A stretch of DNA of 9,614 nt from CAZJJY01 sp964546445 (GCA_964546445.1 CAZJJY010000023.1:1-9614); one strand, 5' to 3'. Numbered from the stretch's first letter, positions 1 through 7,202 are shown. Translations and numbers: made by a program. Notes: generated from the sequence alone by a model not told the origin.

Positions 1-1040
1 ATTAGAGGTTCAGTGATTGTCCCACATCTTTGGCAATGGCCAATAGTATGAGGACGTTTTTCTATTTTTTCAATAAAACCTTGTTTCTGAAGATCTGCAA
101 CAACTTTTTCTCTGGCCTCATTAACTTTTAGTCCTTGGTATTTACCTGTAATTTCAGTTAAGCGCCCTCTAAAATCGATGGCAATAAGGTTTTCTAAGTT
201 ATGTCTTTGGCCAATTTCGAAATCAAGGTTATCATGAGCGGGAGTGATTTTTAAAGCTCCGGTTCCAAATTTTAAATCAACGGCTTTATCTTCGATGACT
301 GGGATTTGACGATTAGTCAAAGGAAGAGGAATTTTTTGCCCAATAAATTTTTGGTATTTTTTGTTTTGCGGATTAATAGCAACAGCTACATCAGCAAACA
401 TCGTCTCTGGACGAGTGGTGGCAATAGTCAGAGGCCCATATTTAATATAATAAAGAGAACCTTCTTCTTCTAGATGATCATTTTCTAAATCAGAGATAGC
501 TGTTTGACATTTTGTACACCAATTAATGATTCTTTCTCCTTGGTAAATTAAACCGGCTTCATAGAGTTTTTTAAAAGCTTCCTTGACTGCCTTTGATCTT
601 TTTCCATCTAAGGTATAAGCTTCTTTAGACCAATCTAGAGAAAAGCCCATTGATTTGAGTTGGCTTTTGATTTCTTTTTTTGACTCTAGGGCAAATTTTT
701 GAGCTTCTTTTAAGAATCCTTTTCTACCTAAGTCTTTTTTATTTTTACCTTCTTTTTTAAGTTGTTTGGTAACGAGGTGCTCAACGGCGATAGAGGCATG
801 GTCAAAACCAGGTAACCAGAGGGTAGTTTCTTGTAGCATGCGATGATAGCGGACCATAATATCTTCTAAAACATACATGGCATGGCCTAGGTGAAGTTTA
901 CCGGTGACATTAGGAGGAGGGAGAGTAATAACAAAAGGTTCTTGGCCGTCCTTATTTTCTTTTGGTTTAAAATAATCGCCCTTTTCCCAGAAATCATAGA
1001 TATTTTTTTCTGTTTTTTTGGGCTCGTAAGTCTTTTCCAT
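1..1040 (-). CDS. valS: Valine--tRNA ligase, N-terminal part (runs off left edge)
   Basis: Class I aminoacyl-tRNA synthetase that charges tRNA-Val in the cytoplasm. The first 346 residues are present; the rest of the roughly 900-residue enzyme, including the KMSKS loop and anticodon-binding domain, lies beyond base 1. Seen: the PPPNVTGKLHLGHAM block with the HIGH-type HLGH at residues 50-53, the TTRPET motif opening the CP1 editing domain (which hydrolyses Thr-tRNA-Val in this family), and two CxxC pairs (Cys175/178 and Cys336/339) placed like the zinc site of ValRS/IleRS enzymes. The usual GTDHAGIATQ-type block reads GFDHASIAVE here. The ATG at 1040 is 6 bases after the tsaD stop; the context holds only a weak AGG. 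It is the last visible gene of the vanW-tsaD-valS operon. IleRS and LeuRS were considered, but the PPPNVTG block and overall pattern favour ValRS. Confidence 0.95.
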   Translation of the reverse strand, partial: MEKTYEPKKTEKNIYDFWEKGDYFKPKENKDGQEPFVITLPPPNVTGKLHLGHAMYVLEDIMVRYHRMLQETTLWLPGFDHASIAVEHLVTKQLKKEGKNKKDLGRKGFLKEAQKFALESKKEIKSQLKSMGFSLDWSKEAYTLDGKRSKAVKEAFKKLYEAGLIYQGERIINWCTKCQTAISDLENDHLEEEGSLYYIKYGPLTIATTRPETMFADVAVAINPQNKKYQKFIGQKIPLPLTNRQIPVIEDKAVDLKFGTGALKITPAHDNLDFEIGQRHNLENLIAIDFRGRLTEITGKYQGLKVNEAREKVVADLQKQGFIEKIEKRPHTIGHCQRCGTITEPL

Positions 1041-1046
1041 TGGGGC

Positions 1047-2069
1047 CTATTTTATCATTTCTTCTATACTCAGACTAGAGTCAGCTTGGATTTTAGACCA
1101 TGGTTTAGGTTTAAAATTAAAAAAAGCATGAGCGGCGATATAGGCGGCATTATCAGTGCATAAAGAGGGTGGTGGAATGAAAAGATTGACTTTAGTTCCA
1201 ATCTCTTTCCTAATTTTTTCTCTTAACCTTGGGTTAGCAGTAACTCCTCCGGCTAAAAGCAAACTTTTTACCTCATATTTTTCAGTTGCCTTAATAGTTT
1301 TCTTAACTAAAACATCACAAATTGCTTCTTGGATTTCAAAGGCTAATTCTTGAATGATTTCTTTATTAAACTTATCTTTTTCTTTTAATTTCCTGATTTT
1401 ATCTAAAACGGCTGTTTTTAAACCTGAAAAACTAAAATCAAAATTATCAGTATTGATCATCGGTCGAGGAAGAGTAATAATTTTTTCTTTTTTATCAAAC
1501 TTTTGGGCTTCTTGACTAATGGCTGGACCGCCAGGATAACCAAGGCCTAAAAGACGAGCACATTTATCAAAACATTCTCCGGCTGCATCATCTCTGGTTC
1601 CACCCAGCCATTTAATTTTTTGATGATCTAAAATTAAAACTAAATCTGTATGTCCACCAGAAACAACCAAACCTAAAGCAGGAAAAAGAGGTTTTTCTTT
1701 GGAAAGGAAATTGGCATAAAGATGTCCTTGAAGATGATTAACGGGAACAATAGGTTTTTTAAAGATATAAGCTAGGGTTTTGGCTGTTTCAACACCGATC
1801 AAAAGACTGCCAATTAAACCGGGGCCAGAAGTAACAGCAATGGCTTCGATATCAGGGTCTTTCTTGTTTATTTTTTGTCCAAGAGCTTCTTCGATGACGG
1901 GAATAATACAACGAAGCTGTTCTCGGGCGGCTATTTCAGGAATGATACCACCAGTCTTTTTGTGTAAGTCTGAAGAAGAAGCAACAACGTTACTTATAAT
2001 TTTTCTACCGTCTTCAACGATGCTAGCGGCAGTCTCATCACAACTGGTTTCGATACCTAGAATTTTCAT
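1047..2069 (-). CDS. tsaD: tRNA N6-threonylcarbamoyladenosine (t6A37) transferase TsaD
   Basis: Kae1/TsaD/YgjD family enzyme that transfers the threonylcarbamoyl group from TC-AMP to A37 of ANN-decoding tRNAs, working with TsaB and TsaE (neither in this window). At 340 residues it has normal family length. Seen: N-terminal LGIETSCDETAAS, the metal-binding HLQGH (His112, His116), VSGGHTDL near 136-143, GGTRDDAAGECFDK at 156-169, GLGYPGGP, FSFSGLKTA at 212-220, LAGGVTANPRLR at 272-283, and the metal-binding Asp306-Asn307 in TDNAAYIA. All hallmark residues are intact, so the enzyme should be active. The ATG overlaps the vanW stop by one base (TAATG), suggesting translational coupling. An AGAGGA lies about 14 bases upstream, which is far for a Shine-Dalgarno site. 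It ends in TAG 6 bases before valS. Confidence 0.97.
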   Translation of the reverse strand: MKILGIETSCDETAASIVEDGRKIISNVVASSSDLHKKTGGIIPEIAAREQLRCIIPVIEEALGQKINKKDPDIEAIAVTSGPGLIGSLLIGVETAKTLAYIFKKPIVPVNHLQGHLYANFLSKEKPLFPALGLVVSGGHTDLVLILDHQKIKWLGGTRDDAAGECFDKCARLLGLGYPGGPAISQEAQKFDKKEKIITLPRPMINTDNFDFSFSGLKTAVLDKIRKLKEKDKFNKEIIQELAFEIQEAICDVLVKKTIKATEKYEVKSLLLAGGVTANPRLREKIRKEIGTKVNLFIPPPSLCTDNAAYIAAHAFFNFKPKPWSKIQADSSLSIEEMIK

Positions 2070-3856
2070 TAAATAGGACCGGTTCCTCTTAAATAAATAG
2101 CTTGCCAGGGTCTGTAATTAGAATAGAAGGTTCGATTTTGTAAAACTTCTCCGAAACGATTTACTCTATAATCAAAACTAGCTTTAGCTCCCCAAGATTT
2201 CCAGTCGATTTGTTTAATTTGTCCGGTTGGTAGGGTAGGGTCGTCTTGATATAAATCTGGAGGAGGGGGAGATTGATCCCACATTCTAGACTTAGAGATA
2301 CTGACACTCCTCCCATCAGAAGCACCATAAATTTCAAAAGTTAAACGATAATTTTTCTGATCAAAATAGGTTTGAATAAGAAGATAGGCAGGAGTGTCAT
2401 TCTTAATTTTTAGATCGGCGGTGGGGCTAAAAACAGTCGCATCTAAACCAACGGAAGAACCTTGTTCATAATAAGAGACACGGTAAGCATGAGCCTTACG
2501 CTCAACAATTGGTAAGCCAGTATCTAAGGCCGCTCTGAATAAGGTTGTTGAAACCTGACAAACTCCACCCCCATCGCCTAGGACGGTTCGGCCATCTTTA
2601 ATAATGTAAGCTTCTTGATATCCAGTTGAACGGGAAACATCTCCTAGGGCTTGATTGAAAGAGAAAACTTCTTCAGGGGGAATCAAAAGACCATTTAACC
2701 TTGAAGAGGCAAGATTAATATTATGAATTCTTGAAGAGATAGAACCTCTAAAAGAAGAAACGCCCCTACCGACAAGTTCTTTAATGCCCAAGCTATTGAC
2801 ATCAGCCGTTTTAATAATCGGTTGGCTGGTGGTGATAGGAAGATTAATAGCATCTTGGATTTGATTTTCTTCTAGTTTTCCCAAACCCTTAACAATCAAG
2901 TCAACAGTTTGATCTTCTTCCAGCTTTTTTCCTTCCTTGGCCGGTTTAAATTCAGCCACCTTTCCTTCTGAGAATCTAAAACTAGCATTTTGAGGGTCAC
3001 GGTTAATGATTAAAGATAATTCACTAGCCCAACTTTTGATTTCATCTTGATTAAAGCCATTAGTAAAGGATAAAAGCTCAATAAGTTCTTTTTCTTCAAG
3101 TTTCCAAAGATTTTCTTCTTCCTTTAAGATTAGTCTCTTATCCAAGAACTTCTCGGCTCTTTTTTGAGTATTTTTGATTTGCTCTTCGGTTAAGACGGGC
3201 GAGGTATAAATGAGAGGGAGACTAATAGATTCAAAGCTAACTTGGGTGATCTGTTGAGCAATGATATTAATAAGCCCTCTTTTGTCTAGTTGTTGCCCAT
3301 CTTCGCCTTGCTTGATAGAAATTCTGGAAGTTCCCCCTGAAGGGGTTGCTTCTAAAACTTCAATTGTTGGTTCAATAGCCGGGATAAAAACCTGAGAGGC
3401 AATGGTGGCAATTTTTTCTTCTAAAAGATTTTGATTTAAAGAATAATCTAAACCAAGATTGGTTCCCTGGAAGTAACTTTTTGTTTTATTTTTAAGGTCT
3501 AAAAAAGGTTTTTTATTACGACCAACTTGATAAGCTTTTTCGACACTTAAATTGGTATCATAAAAGAAATCTAACTTTTCAAGTTCAATTTCCCATAATT
3601 GATTTTCTTGAGAGGCAAGTTTTAAAGAAGAGGCTTTATTTTGATTGATATAGTTTTCTAAATAATTTGAACCTTCCTCAATAGTTTTATTCTCAACATT
3701 TTGATAAGCAATACTCACCCCTGGATATATTTTCTTAAAGTAGGCTAAGTGATAAGTAATAAAGATTAAAAGTAATAACCCAAAAAAACTTATTAAACCC
3801 CATTTTAAGGTCAATCTTTGAAAACTTTTTTTTACCTCTTGAACTTTTTTATTCAT
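2069..3856 (-). CDS. VanW-family membrane-anchored cell-wall protein with PG_binding_4-like region
   Basis: A 595-residue envelope protein. Seen in order: a short basic cytoplasmic tail, one hydrophobic segment at about residues 18-40 (signal anchor, no lipobox), a long extracellular region of about 50-370 with two mixed alpha/beta stretches resembling the PG_binding_4 domains usually found N-terminal to VanW, then the VanW domain at about 373-503. The VanW core is clear: VFSFNQALGDVSRSTGY, followed by DGGGVCQVSTTLFRAAL with the conserved Cys433, and ERKAHAY with His456. The C-terminus ends in FYSNYRPWQAIYLRG. VanW is named after glycopeptide-resistance clusters, but its activity is unknown; peptidoglycan binding or remodelling is inferred. 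The ATG at 3856 was chosen because it is just before the basic tail and membrane segment and has a weak AGAAAG; the frame stays open to 3937, but that would overlap the divergent gene. First gene of the operon with tsaD and valS. Confidence 0.88.
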   Translation of the reverse strand: MNKKVQEVKKSFQRLTLKWGLISFFGLLLLIFITYHLAYFKKIYPGVSIAYQNVENKTIEEGSNYLENYINQNKASSLKLASQENQLWEIELEKLDFFYDTNLSVEKAYQVGRNKKPFLDLKNKTKSYFQGTNLGLDYSLNQNLLEEKIATIASQVFIPAIEPTIEVLEATPSGGTSRISIKQGEDGQQLDKRGLINIIAQQITQVSFESISLPLIYTSPVLTEEQIKNTQKRAEKFLDKRLILKEEENLWKLEEKELIELLSFTNGFNQDEIKSWASELSLIINRDPQNASFRFSEGKVAEFKPAKEGKKLEEDQTVDLIVKGLGKLEENQIQDAINLPITTSQPIIKTADVNSLGIKELVGRGVSSFRGSISSRIHNINLASSRLNGLLIPPEEVFSFNQALGDVSRSTGYQEAYIIKDGRTVLGDGGGVCQVSTTLFRAALDTGLPIVERKAHAYRVSYYEQGSSVGLDATVFSPTADLKIKNDTPAYLLIQTYFDQKNYRLTFEIYGASDGRSVSISKSRMWDQSPPPPDLYQDDPTLPTGQIKQIDWKSWGAKASFDYRVNRFGEVLQNRTFYSNYRPWQAIYLRGTGPI

Positions 3857-3869
3857 TCTTTCTATGATA
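3839..3869 (+). promoter_or_regulatory. Candidate divergent promoter with symmetric -10 element
   Basis: Only 24 bases separate the two divergent start codons (3857-3880). On the plus strand TTGAAC (3839-3844) is followed after 18 bases by TATGAT (3863-3868), putting the start site near 3875, only about 6 bases before the ATG at 3881. The same bases read on the minus strand give TATCAT (3869-3864), one mismatch from TATAAT, facing the vanW-like gene, though with a poor -35 match. A shared, near-symmetric -10 could fire both ways. Inferred from sequence only. Confidence 0.45.
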
Positions 3870-3880
3870 ACATTAAGACA

Positions 3881-5740
3881 ATGCCTGATGAAAATCAATC
3901 CTCTGTAAAAAAACAGGGGTTTAATCCTTCTTATCAAAAACCGGTTGGTCCAAAGCCAGTCAATCAGGGCAATTTTCAGCCTAAGTTTTCAAGTGGTTCT
4001 TTTAATAAGCCCCTTGATAGGCCTGAACCTCCCTTAAGGACAAAGTCTTCTTGGTCATCCCCACCAGTCCAAACAAAACCATTTAACCAACAAAGACCAG
4101 TAGCCCAACCTCAGAGTGAACCGCCTGCATTTTCACCAAAACCTCCTTTTGATAGTCAGAAAACTACTTTTAAAAAAGGTTTCGAACCACAGGGAAGTTT
4201 GTCAAGCCAAAGACCACAACAGGATTTTCAAAAACCAGCTGTCCCTCCTTTTTCACCTGCGCCTGAGGTAAAAAAACCTGATTTTGAAAAAAAGGAACCT
4301 TTATCCACTCCTTGGGATAAACAAGAACCTGTTTTGGAAGCTAAACCTCCAGAAATAAAGCAAGAACCTCCTCAAGATATTCCTTTGTCTCCTTCTAAAG
4401 AAGCGACAATGGCTGAATTGACTACCGAGGAAAGTTCAGGTCGAGGTGGTTTGAAAAAAATCATTCCTTTTTTACTTATCTTTGTTCTTCTGATTTTAGC
4501 GGGCTTAGCTGTTTTTAAATTTGTTTTACCTCGTTTTCAAAAACCCGAGGAGGTAACTTTAACTTATTGGGGTCTTTGGGAACCAGAAACGGTCATGAAG
4601 GGGGTTTTAGATGAATGGGAGAAAGAAAACCCTAATGTAAAAATTAATTATGTTCAACAGTCTCCTAAGGAATACAGAGAAAGATTGCAATCAGCTCTAG
4701 CTCGTAATCAAGGGCCTGACATTTTCCGCTATCATATTTCTTGGGTGCCAATGTTGAAGAATGAAGTTGCTCCTATTCCTTCAGATGTCATGACAGCGGC
4801 TGATTTTGAAAGTACTTATTACCCAGTCATCAGAGAGAACCTAAGGTTAGGGACTTCTTATGTTGGTTTGCCTTTGGGAATAGATACCCTAGCTTTATTT
4901 TACAATGAAGATATTTTTCAAGCCGCTGGGAAAACACCGCCTACTTCTTGGGATCAATTACGCCAAACGGCGATTGACTTAACAACCCATGATGAGAGTG
5001 GACGTATCCAAACGGCTGGGGTAGCCTTAGGGACGATTTCTAACATAGAACATTGGTCAGATATTCTAGGGTTGATGATGTTGCAGAATGGGGTTGATTT
5101 AGCTAACCCTACCAGCCAATTAGCTCAAGATGCTTTGACCTACTATACTATCTTTAATAAAACAGATAATGTTTGGAATGAAACTTTGCCTTCCTCGACG
5201 ATAGCTTTTGCGACTGGCAAAGTCGCCATGTATTTTGGTTATTCCTGGGATATTTTTGAATTAAAGAATATCAATCCTAATTTAAAATTTAAAGTTGTTA
5301 AAATTCCACAATTACCAGATACGGAAATTAATTGGGCTTCTTTTTGGGTTGAGGGGGTTTCGAAGAGAAGTCAAGCTTCTAAAGAATCTTGGGAATTTTT
5401 AAAGTTTTTATCATCGAAAGAAATCTTACAGAAGCTTTATCAGACTCAGTCTCAAACAAGACTTTTTGGAGAACTTTATCCAAGAATGGATATGGCTGGA
5501 CTTTTAAGTACTAATAATTTAATTATCCCTTTTATTACTCAGGCTAGTCAGGCCAAGACTTGGTATCTTTGTTCCCGCACTTATGACAATGGTATTAATG
5601 ATCGAATGATTAAATATTTTGAAGATGCTGTTAACGGAATAAATAGTGGAAGTTCCTCTGATGACATCTTATCGACCACTGCTCAGGGAGTTTCTCAACT
5701 TCTTTCTCAATATGGGATTGGTAGTTATCAGGCCAGGTAA
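3881..5740 (+). CDS. Membrane-anchored extracellular solute-binding protein (family 1) with proline-rich cytoplasmic tail
   Basis: A 619-residue protein. Residues 1 to about 190 form a low-complexity tail rich in Pro, Gln, Lys and Phe, probably disordered and cytoplasmic. A strongly hydrophobic segment at about 194-217 follows Lys-Lys and is the likely single membrane anchor. From about residue 225 to the end is a family 1 (MalE/UgpB-type) ABC solute-binding domain: it opens VTLTYWGLWEPE, then has the EWEKENPNVKINYV helix-strand, the NQGPDIFRYH segment, and GLPLGIDTLALFYNEDIF in the hinge and ligand region. Such proteins usually bind sugars or polyols; the ligand here cannot be named. There is no signal peptidase II lipobox and no permease or ATPase in the window, so the transporter partner, if any, is elsewhere. 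The start at 3881 avoids overlap with vanW; an in-frame ATG at 3818 would lie inside it. No Shine-Dalgarno is visible; a near-leaderless mRNA is possible. Confidence 0.88.
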   Translation: MPDENQSSVKKQGFNPSYQKPVGPKPVNQGNFQPKFSSGSFNKPLDRPEPPLRTKSSWSSPPVQTKPFNQQRPVAQPQSEPPAFSPKPPFDSQKTTFKKGFEPQGSLSSQRPQQDFQKPAVPPFSPAPEVKKPDFEKKEPLSTPWDKQEPVLEAKPPEIKQEPPQDIPLSPSKEATMAELTTEESSGRGGLKKIIPFLLIFVLLILAGLAVFKFVLPRFQKPEEVTLTYWGLWEPETVMKGVLDEWEKENPNVKINYVQQSPKEYRERLQSALARNQGPDIFRYHISWVPMLKNEVAPIPSDVMTAADFESTYYPVIRENLRLGTSYVGLPLGIDTLALFYNEDIFQAAGKTPPTSWDQLRQTAIDLTTHDESGRIQTAGVALGTISNIEHWSDILGLMMLQNGVDLANPTSQLAQDALTYYTIFNKTDNVWNETLPSSTIAFATGKVAMYFGYSWDIFELKNINPNLKFKVVKIPQLPDTEINWASFWVEGVSKRSQASKESWEFLKFLSSKEILQKLYQTQSQTRLFGELYPRMDMAGLLSTNNLIIPFITQASQAKTWYLCSRTYDNGINDRMIKYFEDAVNGINSGSSSDDILSTTAQGVSQLLSQYGIGSYQAR

Positions 5741-5748
5741 TTTAAAAC

Positions 5749-6393
5749 ATGGACAGTTTTCAAAAAAGTATTTTTCAAACCCTAGTTTACGCTGATATTT
5801 TTTCTTATCCTCTTACTTTTGATCAATTAAAAAAGTTTTTGATTACTTCTAAAAAGATAGATTTTGGTATTGACGATATCAGTAAAGCCAAAGGGGTTTT
5901 AAAAAGGGAAAAGTATTTTTTCTTAAAAGGGAGATCAGGAATTGTAAAAGGAAGGGTAAAAAGAGAGAGATATGCGAGAGAGAAGACGAAAATTGCTCAA
6001 AAGACAGCCAGAATATTAAAATTGATTCCCTTTATTAAAATGGTTGGTATAACTGGTAATTTAGCCATGAAGAATACTGATCAAAGAGATGATATCGATT
6101 TTTTAATTATCACCAGCAAAGATAGGTTGTGGTTGAGTCGTTTTCTGGTTGTTTTCTTACTTGAATTTTTAGGTAAAAGAAGACATCCAAGAGATAAAGA
6201 AGTTAAGAATAAAATTTGTCTTAATATGTTTTTAGATGAAGATCATTTAAAAATACCTCAAAAAGAACAAAATCTCTTTTCGGCACATGAGGTTTTACAA
6301 TTTAAACCTCTTTGGCAAAGAGAAAATATTTATGATGATTTTTTAAATCAAAACCAATGGGTGAAAAAATTCTTAGCCAACTGGAAAAATTAG
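5749..6393 (+). CDS. Nucleotidyltransferase-like protein, N-terminal part (frame broken near 6364-6390)
   Basis: A 214-residue reading frame. Residues about 5-60 (ILKTL-like FQTLVYADIFSYPLT opening) look like a winged-helix domain, followed by a very basic stretch at about 68-92. Residues 99-121 contain VGITGNLAMKNT and DDIDFLIIT, resembling the glycine-turn plus DxD (Asp115, Asp117) core of DNA polymerase beta-type nucleotidyltransferases. A hydrophobic stretch follows at 128-142. I recall related proteins in Patescibacteria with this opening, the DxD core, a NxWxKxxLPN block and a further C-terminal part ending in FHPxD; here NQWVKKFLANW is reached and then TAG comes at 6391. The missing C-terminal part sits in the -1 frame directly downstream, so this is probably one gene with a frameshift. 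Substrate unknown. It begins 8 bases after the solute-binding protein stop, without a clear Shine-Dalgarno, so it is likely cotranscribed with it. Confidence 0.6.
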   Translation: MDSFQKSIFQTLVYADIFSYPLTFDQLKKFLITSKKIDFGIDDISKAKGVLKREKYFFLKGRSGIVKGRVKRERYAREKTKIAQKTARILKLIPFIKMVGITGNLAMKNTDQRDDIDFLIITSKDRLWLSRFLVVFLLEFLGKRRHPRDKEVKNKICLNMFLDEDHLKIPQKEQNLFSAHEVLQFKPLWQRENIYDDFLNQNQWVKKFLANWKN

Positions 6394-6542
6394 CCTTTTT
6401 TTTACAAAGAAGGTATATGGCTTCTCGTCGTACCATCGAGATAGTCGAGAAGGGGCGGGTTTTATTTCATCCCCGGGATTGTTCGGCTAATATTATGCTA
6501 GAATACAAAAGAAAGTTAAAGGAATTAAAATTAGATGGTTAA
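6357..6542 (+). pseudogene. C-terminal fragment of the preceding nucleotidyltransferase-like gene, in the -1 frame
   Basis: This frame is open from 6336 and has an ATG at 6357, giving 61 residues that overlap the preceding frame by 37 bases. It reads LEKLAFFLQRRYMASRRT followed by VLFHPRDCS, matching in style the Q-x-x-YM...RT...FHPxD ending I associate with the same nucleotidyltransferase-like family. Two A runs, A6 at 6364-6369 and A5 at 6385-6389, lie in the overlap; one added A in either run would join both frames into a product of about 264 residues. I therefore treat it as the displaced C-terminus. It could instead be a real lost base, an assembly error, ribosomal or transcriptional slippage, or a separately translated subunit. 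It ends 5 bases before the next gene. Confidence 0.6.
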
Positions 6543-6547
6543 TCCTT

Positions 6548-7144
6548 ATGAATAAAAGATTTATTATTACGAGCATCTTTATATCAGCCTTGGTTGTTTT
6601 CTTGATTATTTTTTCTATTCAGAGAGGCTTTAGGTCTCAGAACAAGGAAATCAAAAATCATCTTCAAGAAGTTATACCTACGCCAGTTGAAATTTTAACA
6701 ACTAAGTATAGTAATCAAGAATATGGATTTTTAATGGAATATCCTTCTTCTTGGTCTTTACCCTTAGAAGAAGAAATTATTCCTTCTCAAGAACATTTTT
6801 ATCAGATAACTCTTAACCCTCAAGGAGTAAATTATTCTATTGATCTTTATGGACAGCCAATAACTGTTTCAGAAGAAAGTTTTCTACGTGATTACTTTAA
6901 AGATTTTGAGGGTGGGATTAATTATTTGAACAGAGAGATGATAAATAATAAACAAGCGGTTAAGTTTTTTATTCCCAAAGCGGGCTTGGAACCTCAAGGT
7001 AAAGCAGGAGTAGTTTTTAGACAAGATGATTTGATTCTTATTATTAGTACTCCTATTATTAAGGGAGAAAAAGAAGAGATATTTAAAAATGAAAGTTTTT
7101 TAAATCTGATTAATAGTTTTAATTGGCTAGAGGAAAGTCCTTGA
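6548..7144 (+). CDS. Small membrane-anchored exported protein, PsbP-like style
   Basis: A 198-residue protein of unknown function. Residues about 5-25 are a hydrophobic segment behind Lys-Arg (signal anchor, no lipobox Cys). About 25 polar linker residues lead to an extracellular domain starting SNQEYGFLMEYPSSWSL, the Y-G-F-x-x-x-YP-x-x-W opening typical of PsbP-like domains (Mog1/PsbP fold) found in many bacterial exported proteins. The remainder alternates predicted strands and helices, ending in a helix and NSFNWLEES. In this fold family the domain is a binding or scaffold module with no known catalysis. It starts 5 bases after the frameshifted nucleotidyltransferase-like gene with no visible Shine-Dalgarno. 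Its stop TGA sits inside the -35 box of the groESL promoter and is followed in frame by CAA TAA. It is likely the last gene of the operon that begins at 3881. Confidence 0.7.
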   Translation: MNKRFIITSIFISALVVFLIIFSIQRGFRSQNKEIKNHLQEVIPTPVEILTTKYSNQEYGFLMEYPSSWSLPLEEEIIPSQEHFYQITLNPQGVNYSIDLYGQPITVSEESFLRDYFKDFEGGINYLNREMINNKQAVKFFIPKAGLEPQGKAGVVFRQDDLILIISTPIIKGEKEEIFKNESFLNLINSFNWLEESP

Positions 7145-7169
7145 CAATAAATTCATTGATTGTTAGAAT
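7141..7169 (+). promoter_or_regulatory. groESL promoter, sigma70/sigmaA type
   Basis: A perfect TTGACA -35 (7141-7146), a 17-base spacer, and TAGAAT as -10 (7164-7169, one mismatch from TATAAT). The predicted start is near 7176. The -35 overlaps the stop codon of the preceding gene. No CIRCE inverted repeat (the HrcA operator, TTAGCACTC-N9-GAGTGCTAA) was seen around it, so HrcA control is not supported. Confidence 0.75.
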
Positions 7170-7172
7170 AGC

Positions 7173-7202
7173 AAAGGTTATCTTTAAGTGATAGCCTTTT
7201 TT
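7173..7202 (+). terminator. Hairpin with T-tract at the groESL transcription start; probable terminator of the upstream operon
   Basis: Left arm AAAGGTTATC (7173-7182), 7-base loop, right arm GATAGCCTTT (7190-7199) with one G-U pair, then further Ts to 7202. For transcripts arriving from the 3881-7144 genes this is a plausible rho-independent terminator. A transcript started near 7176 would begin within the left arm at GG and still form the 7-pair core, giving a 5'-end stem-loop on groESL mRNA. Stability is moderate because most pairs are A-T. Confidence 0.6.

Noticed and set aside
891..2076. Plus-strand open frames at 891-1163, 1156-1353 and 1780-2076
   Set aside because: They lie antisense within or across valS and tsaD, which carry full family motifs. 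Their products show no recognisable domain.
3818..3880. Upstream ATG at 3818 for the solute-binding protein, adding 21 residues
   Set aside because: It would overlap the start of the divergent VanW-like gene and precede the likely promoter. The added residues do not form a plausible signal ahead of the proline-rich tail.
3857..3937. Upstream start at 3937 for the VanW-like protein, adding 27 residues
   Set aside because: It would overlap the first codons of the divergent gene and put an unusual hydrophobic/basic stretch ahead of a normal signal anchor. ATG 3856 gives a standard N-terminus.
6381..6393. Canonical programmed -1 frameshift heptamer (X XXY YYZ) at the A5 run
   Set aside because: In the zero frame the bases read TGG AAA AAT, which does not fit X XXY YYZ. 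The A6 run at 6364-6369 allows only a single-tRNA slip, and I saw no clear stimulatory stem-loop.
7141..7150. Possible alternative genetic code (TGA read as Gly, as in Gracilibacteria/SR1), because TGA at 7142 is followed in frame by CAA TAA
   Set aside because: Conserved genes here (groEL, tsaD, valS part) contain no in-frame TGA and encode glycine with GGN. A single TGA stop next to a backup TAA is ordinary.
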